Assembly: GCA_021292165.1 (NCBI GenBank)
Contig: CM037877.1
Coordinates: 109,181,858 to 109,245,857 of the forward strand
DNA length: 64,000 bases
Direction of reading: 5' to 3'
From: Shinisaurus crocodilurus
Lineage: Eukaryota > Chordata > Lepidosauria > Squamata > Shinisauridae
Of this stretch, positions 23,495 to 34,612 are shown in pieces (position 1 is the stretch's first letter; every line of letters begins with the position of its first letter). The translations under genes and the position numbers were made by a program. The notes beneath the pieces are model-generated. The model had not been told where the DNA came from, made no database searches, and was given only the letters and a program-made list of their open reading frames with translations.

Positions 23495-23730
23495 TTTTAT
23501 TTTATTTATTTATTTATTATATTTATACCCCGCCTTTTTTCCTGCAAGGAACCCAAGGCGGCTTACATAATCCTCTCCATTTTATCCTCACAACAACCCT
23601 GTGAGGTAGGTTAGGCTGAGAGTCCATGACTGTCCCAAAGTCACCCAGTGAGTTTCATGGGCAAGCGGGGACTAGAACCTGGATCTCCCGAGTCCCAGTC
23701 CAACACTCTAACCACTATGCCACACTGGCT
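23495..23730 (-). mobile_element. MIR/CORE-type SINE, second full copy
   Basis: Nearly collinear with 3790-4028, with intact head, core and tail, and the same ATTTATTTATT run at the tail side. Confidence 0.82.
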
Positions 23731-23991
23731 GTTGTTGTTGTTGTCCTCATCAACCTAGGAACTAAACTACTATTTAATTGTCCTTTGCACGATTCCTGGT
23801 ACTTTGCCTATCAAGAAAGAATCCCTTAAACTTGGCACTCAGATAAACTGCTCTGTGGTTTCTGTTTACAAACAATTGAAACCAGTGTTGTATCAGAACA
23901 ATGTGTGCTACTGGGTGCTGATTGCCTTTTGGAAATCTAGCCTGTTGGTTTTCTAAATAGTTCAGTTTTCACCAGTCTGAAAAACAAAATA

Positions 23992-24241
23992 CAGTAATAT
24001 CTTGGATTACAAGTAACTTGGTTTGAGAGCGTTTTGCAAGACAAGCAAATTTTTAAATATTTATTTAATTTTTTTTGACTTGATATACAAGCGTCGTCTT
24101 GCAATACAAGTACTGTAGTACGGCTTAAATTAAAAATCTCTGTACAAATTTTTTTGGGGGGATTTTGTTTTGATATAAGAGTGTTTTGGATTACAAGCAA
24201 GTTTCCGGAACGAATTATGCTCTCAATCCAAGGCATGACTG
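23992..24241. mobile_element. Tc1/mariner pogo-like MITE
   Basis: It is flanked by TA on both sides and starts CAGTAATATCTTGGATTAC, ending AATCCAAGGCATGACTG. It lacks the GC-rich internal block of the other copies. Confidence 0.82.
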
Positions 24242-24531
24242 TAGTATAAAGCTATCATTTTAGGTAGCATTGGGGACAGTTTTGCCCTTTTAACATTTAC
24301 TATGTATAATGCCCCAAAATGATGTCAACAACAAAAACAAAATCATGTGCCTCTAATACAGTATTTGTCTTTGGCTTCACTATCATTTTAAATAAAGTGA
24401 CACTGTAGTGATGCGAGCTAATGGGATAATTTAGTCTGGATCTATTAAGTTTATACAAGGTGTGGATATGAACAATAGCTCTTTTGCATTAGGACAAGGT
24501 CTTTAGTAGGACTCAGGACAGTCTTATTTAA

Positions 24532-24593
24532 CCTGGTGCCCTCCAGATGTTTTTAGTCCAAAACATCTGTAGGGCACCAGATTGGGGAAAGCT
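24532..24593. mobile_element. Fold-back MITE, internally deleted
   Basis: 'cctggtgccctccagatgtt' is followed almost immediately by the inverted 'catctgtagggcaccagatt', so the central part of the family is missing. A similar mini-copy lies at about 58588-58668. Confidence 0.6.
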
Positions 24594-24983
24594 GACTCAG
24601 GAGACCTCAGCATATCATCACATTGGTCCTATTTGCACATGCATTTGTCAACCGCTTCCCTATAATGAGATCCCATGTTGCTGTGGCATCCAATCGGATG
24701 GCCAATTTCCATCTATTGTCTCCTGATTCAGTGGGAAAGGTCCATGGGCTGGCCCTGCTCATATGGTTGAATATTTACAAGTGTATCAAAGTGGCATGGG
24801 ATCTCTCACCATAGAGAAGTTTTCCCCCACATTTAATGGGGGCAATGTTGCAGGACCAGCCTTGGTTTATTGTAACTTTTCCACACCAGTTTGAGTTTTT
24901 GTGTGTCTTTTCTATGTGAATTAGTTGTTTGGAACTTATGATAGACTGCCTTCTAAGATCCTAGCTATGCTACTAGTTTTATA

Positions 24984-26031
24984 TTTTTATATGCTACTAG
25001 CTTTTTTTTACCCGGCGTTGCACGGGTCGTCCTTTTCCTATAGGCACTCTTTGTTCGAAATTCCGTAAGGTAGCTGTCCGCGGTGAAATCCCTGCTCCTC
25101 CCCCCCCCCAGGACTGCACAATGAAATCCCTGCTTCCCCCCATGGCTACACAATGAAATTCCAGCTTCCCCTCTCCCCGGGACTATGCAACAATGAAATC
25201 CCTGCTTCCCTCCCCCCCCCCGGGACTATGCAACAATGAAATCCCTGCCCCCCCCAGGAGCACACAATGAAATCCCTGTGTGTCCCCCCGCCGGGACTAC
25301 GCAATCAAATCCCTGCTTCCCCTCCCCCCTAGGACTATGCAACAATGAATTCCGCCTCCCCCCAGGACCACACAATGTAATCCCTTCTCCCCCCCCCTCC
25401 GGGACTATGCAATCAAATCCCTGCTTCGCCCCTCCCCCGGGACTGCACAACAATGAATTCCCTGTGCCCCCCCTGGTACTACACAATGAAATCCCTGCTT
25501 CCCCCCCCCCCGGGACTATGCAACAATGAAATCCCTGTATTCCCCCCCCTCAAGGACCACACAATGAAATCCCTGCTTCCCTCCCCCCCGGGACTATGCA
25601 ACAATGAAATCCCTGCCTTCCCCTCGGGATTACGCAATCAAATCCCTGCTGTCCCGGTTGTGGTTCATGTGAACATTCTGTTTGGACGTAGGAGAGATTT
25701 GCATATCCGCTGCTGATTGGGCCCCTGTGGTGGCGCTGCATACCAACATTCTATATGTCGTTGGGGCTATTTGCATAACCGCTGCTGAGTGGCCCCTGCG
25801 AACATTCCAAGTGACGCCATTGGCTCTCATCTATTTTGGGCCGTACCGGCGCGGCGAGAGTTTTTCGGAGATTTTAACCCGCCAGTCTTTGTCCTTGGGT
25901 GATGGGGAGTCTGCGTGCCAAGTTTGGGGCGGATCCGTCCAACCGGGTAGGAGCCAAGGCGACGCAAACCCGCTGGGCGGAGCCACGTACGTACAAACAA
26001 ACGGACAAACATTCACATTTATATAGTAGAT
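24984..26031. mobile_element. Retroposon-like element carrying a poly-C minisatellite
   Basis: It is flanked by a perfect 10-bp duplication TAGTTTTATA (24974-24983, 26032-26041). The left end has 'acccggcgttgcacgggt'. The right end has 'gccaagtttggggcggatcc', 'acgtacgtacaaacaaacgg' and 'atttatatagtagatta', resembling RTE-type or related 3' tails. The minisatellite occupies its left half. Confidence 0.55.
25090..25655. repeat. Poly-C minisatellite, about 15 units of 30-44 bp
   Basis: Each unit is a variant of 'gggactatgcaacaatgaa' then 'atccctgcttcc' and a run of 6-13 C. Some units read 'accacacaatgaaatccc' or 'tacgcaatcaaatccctg'. Unit length varies mainly through the C run. Confidence 0.9.
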
Positions 26032-27033
26032 TAGTTTTATAGAGAGTCTACAGATCTTGGCTTGGCTTAATGGCCAGCCAGTATTTGTGGCTGCCACTGA
26101 CCCTGGGGTCTCTGAGGTAGACACCTCTCTTGGTACCCACCAGGCTCCCTGTCTTTCGTGATTTTTATTTTATTTCTTAAGATTTTTTAAAAAAATAATA
26201 ATTGGGAAGCTGGTAGGCTGCAGAATGAAGTACTGCCCTCCAGCACCATTTTTATTTCCATTAAAAAGAGTAGTTTTGTGTTTTGGACCTCAGACTCCAT
26301 TCTCTGTCTTGTACTTAGGTTCTTGAGCAAGTTACTTTTCTTTTAGTATCACCAGTTTGCCTTCTGGGAAATGAGTGTTTTGTAACTGGCCTTGCCCACC
26401 ATGGCAGCCATTTTATGAATGGGTAAGCCCCACATAGCAGCCATTTTGTGAGAGCACCCATGACACTCCCTCAAAATTCCAAATGTGCCCACTGGCTAAA
26501 TACTGTTGGTGACTGACCTTTCCCCATCACCTCCTATGGCATATGAAAGAATTCTGAGGAAAGCAGGGATGTTTTCGCTCACACTGGGCATTTCCAGAGG
26601 GTCACACAGTGCTTCTCCACTGCTGCCTTCTGGACAAGGCAGGGTGTTTGCTGCTGGCAAGCAGGTGAGTGGATTTATGAAGTTGGTTTAACTGTCATGG
26701 CTTTCTTCAAAGTGTCTTGGGAATTTTTGTTCAAAGAGAGCTCTGGTTCAAGAGCTCCCTGAGAGAAGGAATGACTGTTAAATGAATTTAAGCCTTGCGT
26801 AGATCTGTATGTAGGCTGTTTAGACTTTTCTAACTTGGAAACCCTGACTTCCAAAACCCGTTGCTGTCCCAAACCTCAAAGCTGCATTAAAAGCAAGCCC
26901 ACTAATAAAGACTAAATAAGAAATGACATCATACAAAAGGGACCAGAATGGAACACTGTTTCTATGTTGCTGGAATGCAGGCAGAATATTGGTAATGGAA
27001 TTAAGTGCTTGCATTTTTATTTTTATTTTGCAG

Positions 27034-28075
27034 GTGGCCATGGAGGTAGCACGCTCCTCCCGCAAAACGTCACCAACGAGTTCCCGGAATATGGAACTGT
27101 GGAAGAAGGGGCCAAAACATTGGAAATGTTATCTGAGATTCCTGGAGAGACTATAACGTGTGCTTCAGATGGGCATTTGAGTGATCAGCTGTTCTGTGAA
27201 CCTCATGAGAATGGCAGTCCTGGAGATGGAATGAAATTGTTTTCTGAGGGGGTACAAGTATCCTCAAAAGAGGAAGAACTGTCTCAAACAGTTGACAAAC
27301 CAAGTGAGACTGCAAAAATCCCTCAAGTTTTAGAATCTGAAAAGGCACACGGTGGAGAGAAGAATGCTTTTGGTTCAGAGATGCAGATGGAAAAAGAGAG
27401 GAGGGCTGGCAGAGTGCTTCAAGAGGCAGCCAGAGAGAAAGTTCTTGCGGGCCAAGAAAAATCTACAGAAATGCCTCTTTCATCTGAAGTAACAGCGGAG
27501 AGAAAATTGTATTGGATCACAGAAGAGGACTCAATGGTCTTAACTGTGGAATTACAGCCTGAATCACAAACCTCTGATGGTGGAACTGAGGACGTCCACA
27601 AAATGTGTGAAACAAGTTGCCATATACCTTTGGCAGGGCCAGAGAGCAGAGGTGAGGGCACTGCTGGTGTTCTTGGTGGTGCCTGGGCAGACTTTGAGCG
27701 GGAGTTTTCTGTGTTTGATCCAGAAAAAGTAGAAAGAGCCTCCGAGAGGAGGATATCAAAAGAGGCAGCAGTGAGCAAACATGTTGAATTTCAAGGGGTG
27801 GAAATCCTTTGGATACAAAAAACAGAGGAGCAGAAGGGAATGGAGCACTCTGAGACTGATGGTGCAGAAAGGAGAACATTCTCTAGTATATCAAACCACC
27901 ACACTCCATCCACAGCCTCACCTGAATTAGTTGGTTTGTCTGAACGCCCTTGGAATGTGTCCTGGGAGAACTTCAGGCCTTTAGCTTCGCTGGCCGAAGG
28001 TGAAGAGGATGAAGTCTTTGTAATAGAAAAAAAGAAGAACTGGGCTCAGGAGAGATCTGTACTGGACAAAGAAAG
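27034..28075 (+). CDS. PSD3: PSD3 large variable exon (about 347 residues)
   Basis: This 1042-nt exon has a T-rich tract plus CAG acceptor and the donor GTAAAT. Its first two bases complete the Gly codon begun by the exon at 4675-4786, and it ends two bases into a codon, which the exon at 36241 completes as Arg. It opens with HGGSTLLPQNVTNEFPEYG, a PSD3 signature. It also carries EMPLSSEVTAE near 27467 and KHVEFQGVEILW near 27778, short islands known from mammalian PSD3. Between them the sequence is Glu/Ser/Lys-rich, without membrane segments, and looks disordered. It lies upstream of the catalytic Sec7 domain, in the region that varies most among PSD3 orthologues. No stop or frameshift interrupts it over the whole exon, which is strong evidence of selection in a repeat-rich neighbourhood. 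Confidence 0.93.
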
Positions 28076-28614
28076 GTAAATAATAATAAAAAGTATCTCT
28101 CTTCAGGTGTGGGAGATAACACAGCCCAACTCCAGATGTTTGGGTGCCACTGAGCAACTTGTTGGAGTTTGGCTCCGTAACCATCCTGAGGAAGGTAGAG
28201 GCACAGCTGTTTTATTATTTATTAGTGAATGGACCCAGTTTTGCAAGTGTTGGAATATTGCTTAGTTTGATACAGCGACGCCTTCAAGCAAGCTTACATA
28301 CCTGTCAAGTTGGACACATTGTGCCCACCCTGTCTGAGTGAAGCCCTTCCCGTTGACATCCCTAGCGCCATGGTGCACCCCTATAGTCCCCTGAGGGGGA
28401 GGGGTTTGTCCACTCCATTCGCCTGAGCGGGCTTCCTTACAGTAGGGGCGAGGGGGCAGGTGTATAACTTGGCTACTAAGCTCCACTATATGGACTGCAA
28501 AACAATGTGCTGGTTAGGAAAGTCTGCCCCTATTGTCTGAAGATGTTACTGCAGGCTTCAACTACTTGGACCTATTTAAATTAATTAAAATTAATTAATG
28601 CATTAAAAAAATAA

Positions 28615-28745
28615 CTCTGAAGTGCACACCCCTAGGACCCCTTTGGTATGCATGCCAAGTTTCAGGTGTCTGGGTTTCATGGTTTTGGTGCTACGTCGCT
28701 GAGGGAGGGATGGACAGACACACATCCTCTTTTATTATTTTAGAT
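28615..28745 (+). mobile_element. RTE-like 3' tail fragment
   Basis: 'gcatgccaagtttcaggtgt', 'gagggagggatggacagaca' and an AT-rich end parallel the right end of the element at 24984-26031, but diverged. Confidence 0.4.
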
Positions 28746-28816
28746 TATTTTTAGAATTCTTACAGTGCTGTTCAACATGAGGTGCACAAAGCAGGGCACA
28801 GGGCAACTTGCCAAAT

Positions 28817-28856
28817 GCACGCACGCACGCACGCGCGCACACACACACACACACAC
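28817..28856. repeat. ACGC/AC compound microsatellite
   Basis: ACGC units pass into a pure AC run. Confidence 0.9.
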
Positions 28857-30199
28857 TGATATTAAAAACCAGAAAACCTCATCATAAAAAGCCTTCTCAC
28901 AACCATAGGACACAATAGCTGCACATTTATCATAAAGTATCCAGAAGACTAAGGGTTTGGCAGAATAAAAACTGCTTATCAAGCTGCCTAAAGAAGTGCA
29001 GTGGCATAGCCTGCTGAACCTCCAGAGACGGGAGAGTTCAACAGTTCCTTTGCAACAACTAAGTGTCAGGTATTTGCCAAACAAATGTCCAGTGGGCAAA
29101 GGAACTTCAACGAAGTCTCACTACCTGGAGAGGGTTACTTAGGGGCGGGTGTTTCCTTGGGTATGAAGGAGCCACGATTAGCACAGTTTGAAGGCCCTGC
29201 CTACACTGAGTGGGAACTTACATGGTGGATGCTGGGTCTTGGCAGGTGAGTCTGTTAATGGATCGGGGCCTTGGCAATTGCCCACCCTGCTGACCCTTTG
29301 TACCAGCCATGAGGGGATCTGTACTTGGGCATTATGGCCATTACTGTCGTGTAGATGAATATATATTTGCCTCTCATCTGTTTCAGATATAGCCACACAG
29401 CTAATTTTCAAACCATGTCTTGAACTGAGAACAGTATGAAGATTCCGTCTCGTATTCTAATACCTGCATTCTCAATATTTGGCATAGCTTGTTGTTGTTT
29501 TTATAAAATACTACAACAGAAAATCTGTCTGCATCATGTACTGAATGTACTAGGATGGTTTGTGTAATTAAAAAAAAAAGTAGTTGCCAACTCTTGCTGA
29601 GATGTTTCTGAACACTCTGGCTTTGAAGCTCTATCTTATTTTTCTTGCATTTCTTTAGATGCTTCTGTCATAGCAACAGTAAATCACCACTACCAAGCAA
29701 CAAACAAATTCTGGTTTGAGGCCAGGCACAGACTGCTTTTTGAAATGCTAAGTGCATCTGGTGTTGCTACTTTTGATTATTCAGGTTATTCCAAAGCTGG
29801 TCAGAATGTTCAGCCTGGCTTCCTGACTGCAGGCAAGCGATGAATGAGAATGACTGAGAGCTTTGAAAAAGCCTAGTCCTTAGTTTTGCAGCCGGAAGGC
29901 AGGGAGTTGGGGTTTAAATGAAGGCTGTGGGGTGGAGGAGCTGGTTTATGGGAAGATGTGGGGAGAGGGGGCATTGGAATGACCAGCAATGAATGTGTGC
30001 ACAAGGTAAGAAGCTCCTGTAGAGATGAAACTGGGACAATTCTCAGTATCTTTGTGCTCAGGGATATCTGTAGTTGGCAGAGACCGTTTCGTTCATCCAC
30101 CCCCAACTACCATGCCGATCATCTGTTGGAGTGGTAGTCCAACACACCTGGAGGGCACCAGGTTGTGTGTTGCTGGTGTAGGACCACCTTCACCCATAC

Positions 30200-30557
30200 C
30201 AGCACTTTAAGATCCACAAGAGAGGCCCTTCTCATTTGCCCACCTGTGAGAGCAGAGATAGGTGGGTGATCACACAACAGAGGGCCTTTTCCACAGTGGC
30301 CCCACACCTCAGAAATAAGTTGCTTTTGTGGGTCCGCCAGGCCCCATCATTGCAGGCTTTTAAGAAGGTGCTGAAAACATACTATTTTACTTTGGCCTTC
30401 CCCTGGTATGTTCACTGTTGTTGCTCTTTTTATTGCTGTTTTTGCTGTTTTTACTGTGTTTTTATCGCTTTTAAAGGCTGTATCGGTTTTTATTATGTGT
30501 TTTATTATTGTACACTGTCTTGGGAGGGCTCCTGCCTTGAAAGGCAGCAAGACATAT

Positions 30558-30600
<43 letters not shown>

Positions 30601-30615
30601 GATGATGATAATATT
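30200..30615 (+). pseudogene. L2 LINE 3' fragment with GAT-repeat tail
   Basis: The frame reads RAFSTVAPHLRNKLLLWVRQ and AFKKVLKTYYF, the C-terminal L2 signature, followed by a T-rich 3' UTR. It ends in a pure GAT tract at 30557-30610 that may have grown from the L2 tail repeat. Confidence 0.75.
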
Positions 30616-31004
30616 TTGGCTTGCTGGCATCTGGTTTGCACACCATCCTGGCACACATAGTTTGTTTATGCAGAGAGGTGTGCGAGTGAGCCCTAGGTCC
30701 ACATGGGATCTCCCCATCACACAAAGAACTTTGGAAATGAACTGGGTGCCATTATGTGAGCAAGTCCCACTTGTATGATTGGTCTGCTGCGAAAAGGGGC
30801 CAGCTGGCCTCTGAGAACAGAGTCTACTTTGGTAAGCCTTTAAAGTCATAGAGCTCTAGTCCACATTCAAGGTTCTGTGTGTAGTGGAGGAATGTATGCA
30901 TAGAGGATATGGATGAACCAGCTCTAAGAATTGCAAGATATGCAGCCCCCTGTCTCCCATACTGATAAACATAAGAATGTATGTTTATAAGAACGTATAC
31001 TTAT

Positions 31005-31192
31005 AAACAGAAGAAGAGCCGTTTTGGATCAGACCAAAGGCCTCTGTAGTTCAGCATTCTGTTTCCACAGTGGCCAACCAAATGCCTGTGGGAAGCCCAC
31101 AAGCAGGACGCAAGCACAGCAGCCCCTTCATCAGCAAATGGCATACAGAGACATAGTGCCTCTGATACTGGAGGTAATATATACTTCCTCCC
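31005..31192 (-). mobile_element. CR1/L3-type LINE tail, minus strand
   Basis: It begins with the reversed 3' terminus (agaagagcc...ggatcagacc) and runs through the 'ccacaagcaggac' block to 'tactggaggtaat'. It is the same family as at 36793-37262. Confidence 0.75.
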
Positions 31193-31542
31193 TAAGGACA
31201 CACCCCCCCCCCCAAACCTGAACAGCTTCTCCTTCCTTCCCAGTCTTGCTGCTATGCTGTTCTCTCTCCTTAAGTTCTGCTGCCACAAGCACAGGCCTGC
31301 ACAACTTGCGACCCATCAAGCTAAACCCCAAGCAGGCAGCCATTTATGGTGAACTATCCAAGTCTCAATAAGTCTTCTACTTTTGCCTCTGAATGGATTA
31401 TATGAACCTAGCAGTCTGTATTACATTTATATCCACATTACTTCCAAGGAACGTAAGGCAGCATACATGGATCTCTTTCTCTCCCCTTCTCTCCCCTGCT
31501 CCCCCCCCCCAACACAGTTATATCCTCACAATGACTCTGTGA

Positions 31543-32613
31543 GGAGTAGGGATGTCACCGTTTTGTTTTTTTGGCAGGGATGGGGACTCGGACTCGAGGA
31601 CTCGACTCGTGAGTCGGACTGAGTCCCCCCTCTGACTCGACTCGGACTCGAGTCCCAATATTTTTAATGGGACTTGAGACTCGACTCGGGACTCGAGACC
31701 AAGGACTCGTCAACATCCCTGGGCTGTTGACGAGTCTTCTGGCTGTGCCAGAAGGAGCGCGATCACCGGTGAAGAGCGCATGGAAGCGAGGCGCGCCGCT
31801 GCTCAGCCACTATGGACAGCTACCAGGAGCGCAGCCCCAACGATGTGTTGAGATTTATTTTGACTGATGTGTTGTTGTGGGGGGTTTGGGTTAGGGTCAG
31901 ACATTTTGGGTTTGGCTGCCTCTGCCTGCCTGTTTGGGGTTCCCAGCCTCCTCTGCCTGCCTGGTCTCTTCTTGACCTGTTCAGCAGTTGAATTGTCCAA
32001 GACAAAGGCCTCTGCCTGCCTGCTTTGGGGTTCCCTGCCTCCTCTGCCTGCCTGGTTATTTTGGGTTTGTCTGCCTGGTCTGTTCTTGCCAAAATCAGTT
32101 GCAGAATTTTGAAATAAAAAGGCACACTTGTGCCTAGAATTTATTTAAGCCACACATCTGAAGTAGCCTTATTTTGTTGGGGGGAAACCCCATTGATTTT
32201 AATAGGGACTCGTGGAGTCAGTTTTGGGAGTGACTCAGGACTCGTGAGTCACCATTTTGGACCAAGGACTCGGACTCGAGACTCGGGTCCAAAGACTCGT
32301 GACTCGACTCGTGACTCGAGACCAAGGACTCTTCAACATCCCTGTTTTTTGGCATTCATGAACTGTGAGATGGTCTGAGCAAAAGGAGAACGTTCGCGAA
32401 CAGACTAGCGTGAGCCGAACAAGGCAAGTTTGCTCTTGCTGAACGGTTCATGAAAAATTCGCATACAACCCTACGCCGATCTGTTTTTTTGCGTTTGCAA
32501 ACTGTGCGCGCACAGAGCTAAAAAGGAGAACGTTCGTGAACAGACTCGCGTGAGCCCGAAAAAGGCGAGTTTGCTCTTGCTGAACGGTTCCTGAAAAATT
32601 CTCACACAACCCT
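31543..32613. mobile_element. Unassigned element with internal tandem duplication, host of the hAT
   Basis: The sequence outside the hAT consists of a short left end ('tagggatgtcaccg') and a right part with two tandem copies of a roughly 130-bp unit (32345-32475, 32480-32613). These share 'aaggagaacgttcg', 'gagtttgctcttgctgaacg' and 'cacacaaccctag'-like ends. It interrupts the SINE. The ends TAGGGATGT and ACAACCCTA are weakly inverted. Confidence 0.5.
31575..32344. mobile_element. hAT-type DNA transposon, non-autonomous, GACTCG-rich ends
   Basis: This 770-bp element has ends CAGGGATG...CATCCCTG and a perfect 8-bp target duplication TTTTTTGG (31567-31574, 32345-32352). Both subterminal regions are dense in GACTCG/CGAGTC motifs, typical of hAT transposase-binding arrays. 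The interior has a direct repeat of 'ctctgcctgcct' blocks (31918-32060) and no transposase. Confidence 0.82.
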
Positions 32614-32718
32614 AGAGGCAGGTTAGGCCAAGAGGGTGTGACTGGCCGAAGTAAGAGCTTCATGGCTGAGTGGGGATTTGAACCTGGGCCTCTCCAGTCC
32701 TAGTGCAATATTCTAACT

Positions 32719-32856
32719 CAGCCTTCCCCAACCTGGGGCCCTCTAGATGTGTTGGACTGTAACTCCCATCATTCCCAGCCAGCATAGCCATGCTGGCTGG
32801 AAATGATGGAAGTTGCAGATCAACACATCTAGAGGGCCCCAGGTTGGGGAAGCCTG
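32719..32856. mobile_element. hAT MITE (fold-back), 138 bp
   Basis: The inverted arms start CAGCCTTCCCCAACCTGG and end CCAGGTTGGGGAAGCCTG. The flanks TTCTAACT and CTCTAACC are an 8-bp duplication with two mismatches. It is inserted in the tRNA-head part of the SINE. Confidence 0.8.
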
Positions 32857-32961
32857 CTCTAACCACTGCATCATGCTGGCTGCGTTACACAATACACGGC
32901 TTTAGTCTCCATTTGGCCTTAGCGGGTTGCAAGCTGTGCAGGCATGCACTAGCTGCTAGAC

Positions 32962-33082
32962 CAGTGTTCTCCAACCTTGGGTCCCCAGATGTTTTTGGCC
33001 CACGCTACCCAGCGTAGCTGGCTGGGGCATGCTGGGAGTTGTAGGCCAAAAACATCTGGGGACCCAAGGTTGGAGAACACTG
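32962..33082. mobile_element. hAT MITE (fold-back), 121 bp
   Basis: The arms CAGTGTTCTCCAACCTTGG and CCAAGGTTGGAGAACACTG are perfect inverted repeats. The 8-bp target duplication TGCTAGAC is perfect (32954-32961, 33083-33090). Confidence 0.9.
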
Positions 33083-34564
33083 TGCTAGACAGTCCCTCCA
33101 ACATTGGGGCCTCAAGATTGCACTGCTTTAGCTCCCACCACCAGTGCATTCCTGGGCTTCCTTTATCCCAGCAGGGATGTGAATGGAGAAGGGTATATCT
33201 CCATTGTACCTTTAATACATATGCGCATTAAAGGGTTCCCCTTCGATGAACTTTTTGCACTCTTTGAATGTCTCAATGTAGCCACTCCTGTTTGAGACAC
33301 AAAACTATTTTGCTGCTCCAGCTGTCATACTCATTTCGGTTTCTTCTTCCACTGTGAGCTATATGGCAGTACTAGGCATTTTCTTTAATCATAATTTGCA
33401 TTATTATGGCTTCATTTATATGGTAAGTAAGCAATTAATGGTGTAAACATGATGCAGAAATGAGTAATATGTGTTAAAAACAATTATAAATACAACAACA
33501 GGAGTCTTGACTATAATGAACCTTAATTAAAATGCTTTCCTAACTAACTTCCTGGATTCCATAGTAACTATTTCATCACTTTTTAGGCTGATCTTTATTG
33601 AGACAAAGTGTGGCCAGTCCTTCCTTTGAAAAGGAAATGACTTGGGCCAAATTACTCACCTAGATGCAATTACTCATAAGAGTAGTTTGTGTTTTAGTTA
33701 CTCCAGTGATCTTATTCATGGAAGGGCAGGATTTGTAGAGTCGCTTGACCCAATAACTCATTAGAGGCTGGTGCAGACATAATGATCCTGCTCTAGTGAA
33801 GAGATTGGGAGGAGAGAGAATGAATTCTCCCTGCACTTCTCCCAATGGCCTTAGTGTGGTGAAATGTTACATTGGCACCCATGTTGGCCACGTTGGAGAC
33901 TTAGCAGGTTCCCTCTTATCCAGAGTTTGCTAACCAATTTGAATCACAGGTAAGATGAAACCCTGGTTCTCATGAACTGTTGATAACATCTTTAACCATG
34001 TATTCCGTAACCATGGTTAAGGCCAGTGAAGGAAGGGTCAGGAATTGTGCAGAGGAGAGGGGAGAGTGCATGTTCTCATAGACTGCTTCTAATCTTTTAA
34101 GCATGATTGGGAGTGTTATGTCCCAGTGTTAGGTATGTTTTGAATCAGAGACTGTAAGATTCTGCAAGGTTCTGCTACTGGATTATGGATCCTATGTGCA
34201 GAAAACATAATTTGAAGAATTATCTAAAGATTTATATTCCATTTTTCTTTCAACACTCCAGCCCCCCTGCCCCCTGGGAGCTGATGATGCTGATGTGGAA
34301 GGAAGAATGGTCGTTTGCTCAAACTGCTTGGTTAACCAATCAGTACTGATGGCTTTCATCAAGCAGGACAGGTTTCCTCTCTACAGATGTTAGCAGAGCG
34401 GTGTGTGGACTGGACCAGAGGGAAGTTGCTTCTCTGCTGTTATGTTAATGCATCATTCATCTACACGCATTTCAGAGCAGCAACTTTGAATGTGACAATG
34501 ATGGATGATGAAAGCAGGAAGTACCTCCTTTTGTTCCTCTTATCTTAAACAGGACTTTTGCATG

Positions 34565-34604
<40 letters not shown>

Positions 34605-34612
34605 GTCGTCGT
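34565..34612. repeat. CAT trinucleotide microsatellite
   Basis: About 13 CAT units then three CGT units, at the tail of the unassigned LINE fragment. Confidence 0.92.

Larger units (their letters stand above)
4787..27033 (+). other. PSD3: PSD3 intron of 22.2 kb
   Basis: The two flanking PSD3 exons join in phase across this interval, so it is an intron. No further exon was recognised inside. It is occupied by the repeats listed separately: 5S-derived SINEs, hAT and pogo-like MITEs, L1 pieces, the CR1/L1/LTR nest at 16.3-19.0 kb and the retroposon at 25-26 kb. In the stretches 7300-8080, 8960-9980, 12040-13190, 19020-20750, 21180-22540, 22800-23490, 24250-24970 and 26050-27030 I see only unique-looking intronic DNA, short AT-rich runs, homopolymer C/G runs and MITE scraps. 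Confidence 0.8.
31425..32885 (-). mobile_element. MIR/CORE-type SINE split by three DNA elements
   Basis: SINE pieces occupy 31425-31542, 32614-32718 and 32857-32885 and together give one normal copy. The gaps are filled by an unassigned element (31543-32613) that itself contains a hAT element, and by a hAT MITE (32719-32856). Confidence 0.75.

Noticed and set aside
25226..25716. Gly/Pro-rich repetitive frames that look collagen-like
   Set aside because: They are the two strands of the poly-C minisatellite. No start context and unit lengths not multiples of three.
30347..30724. Minus-strand frame with a poly-His run
   Set aside because: It is the translation of the GAT microsatellite at an L2 tail.
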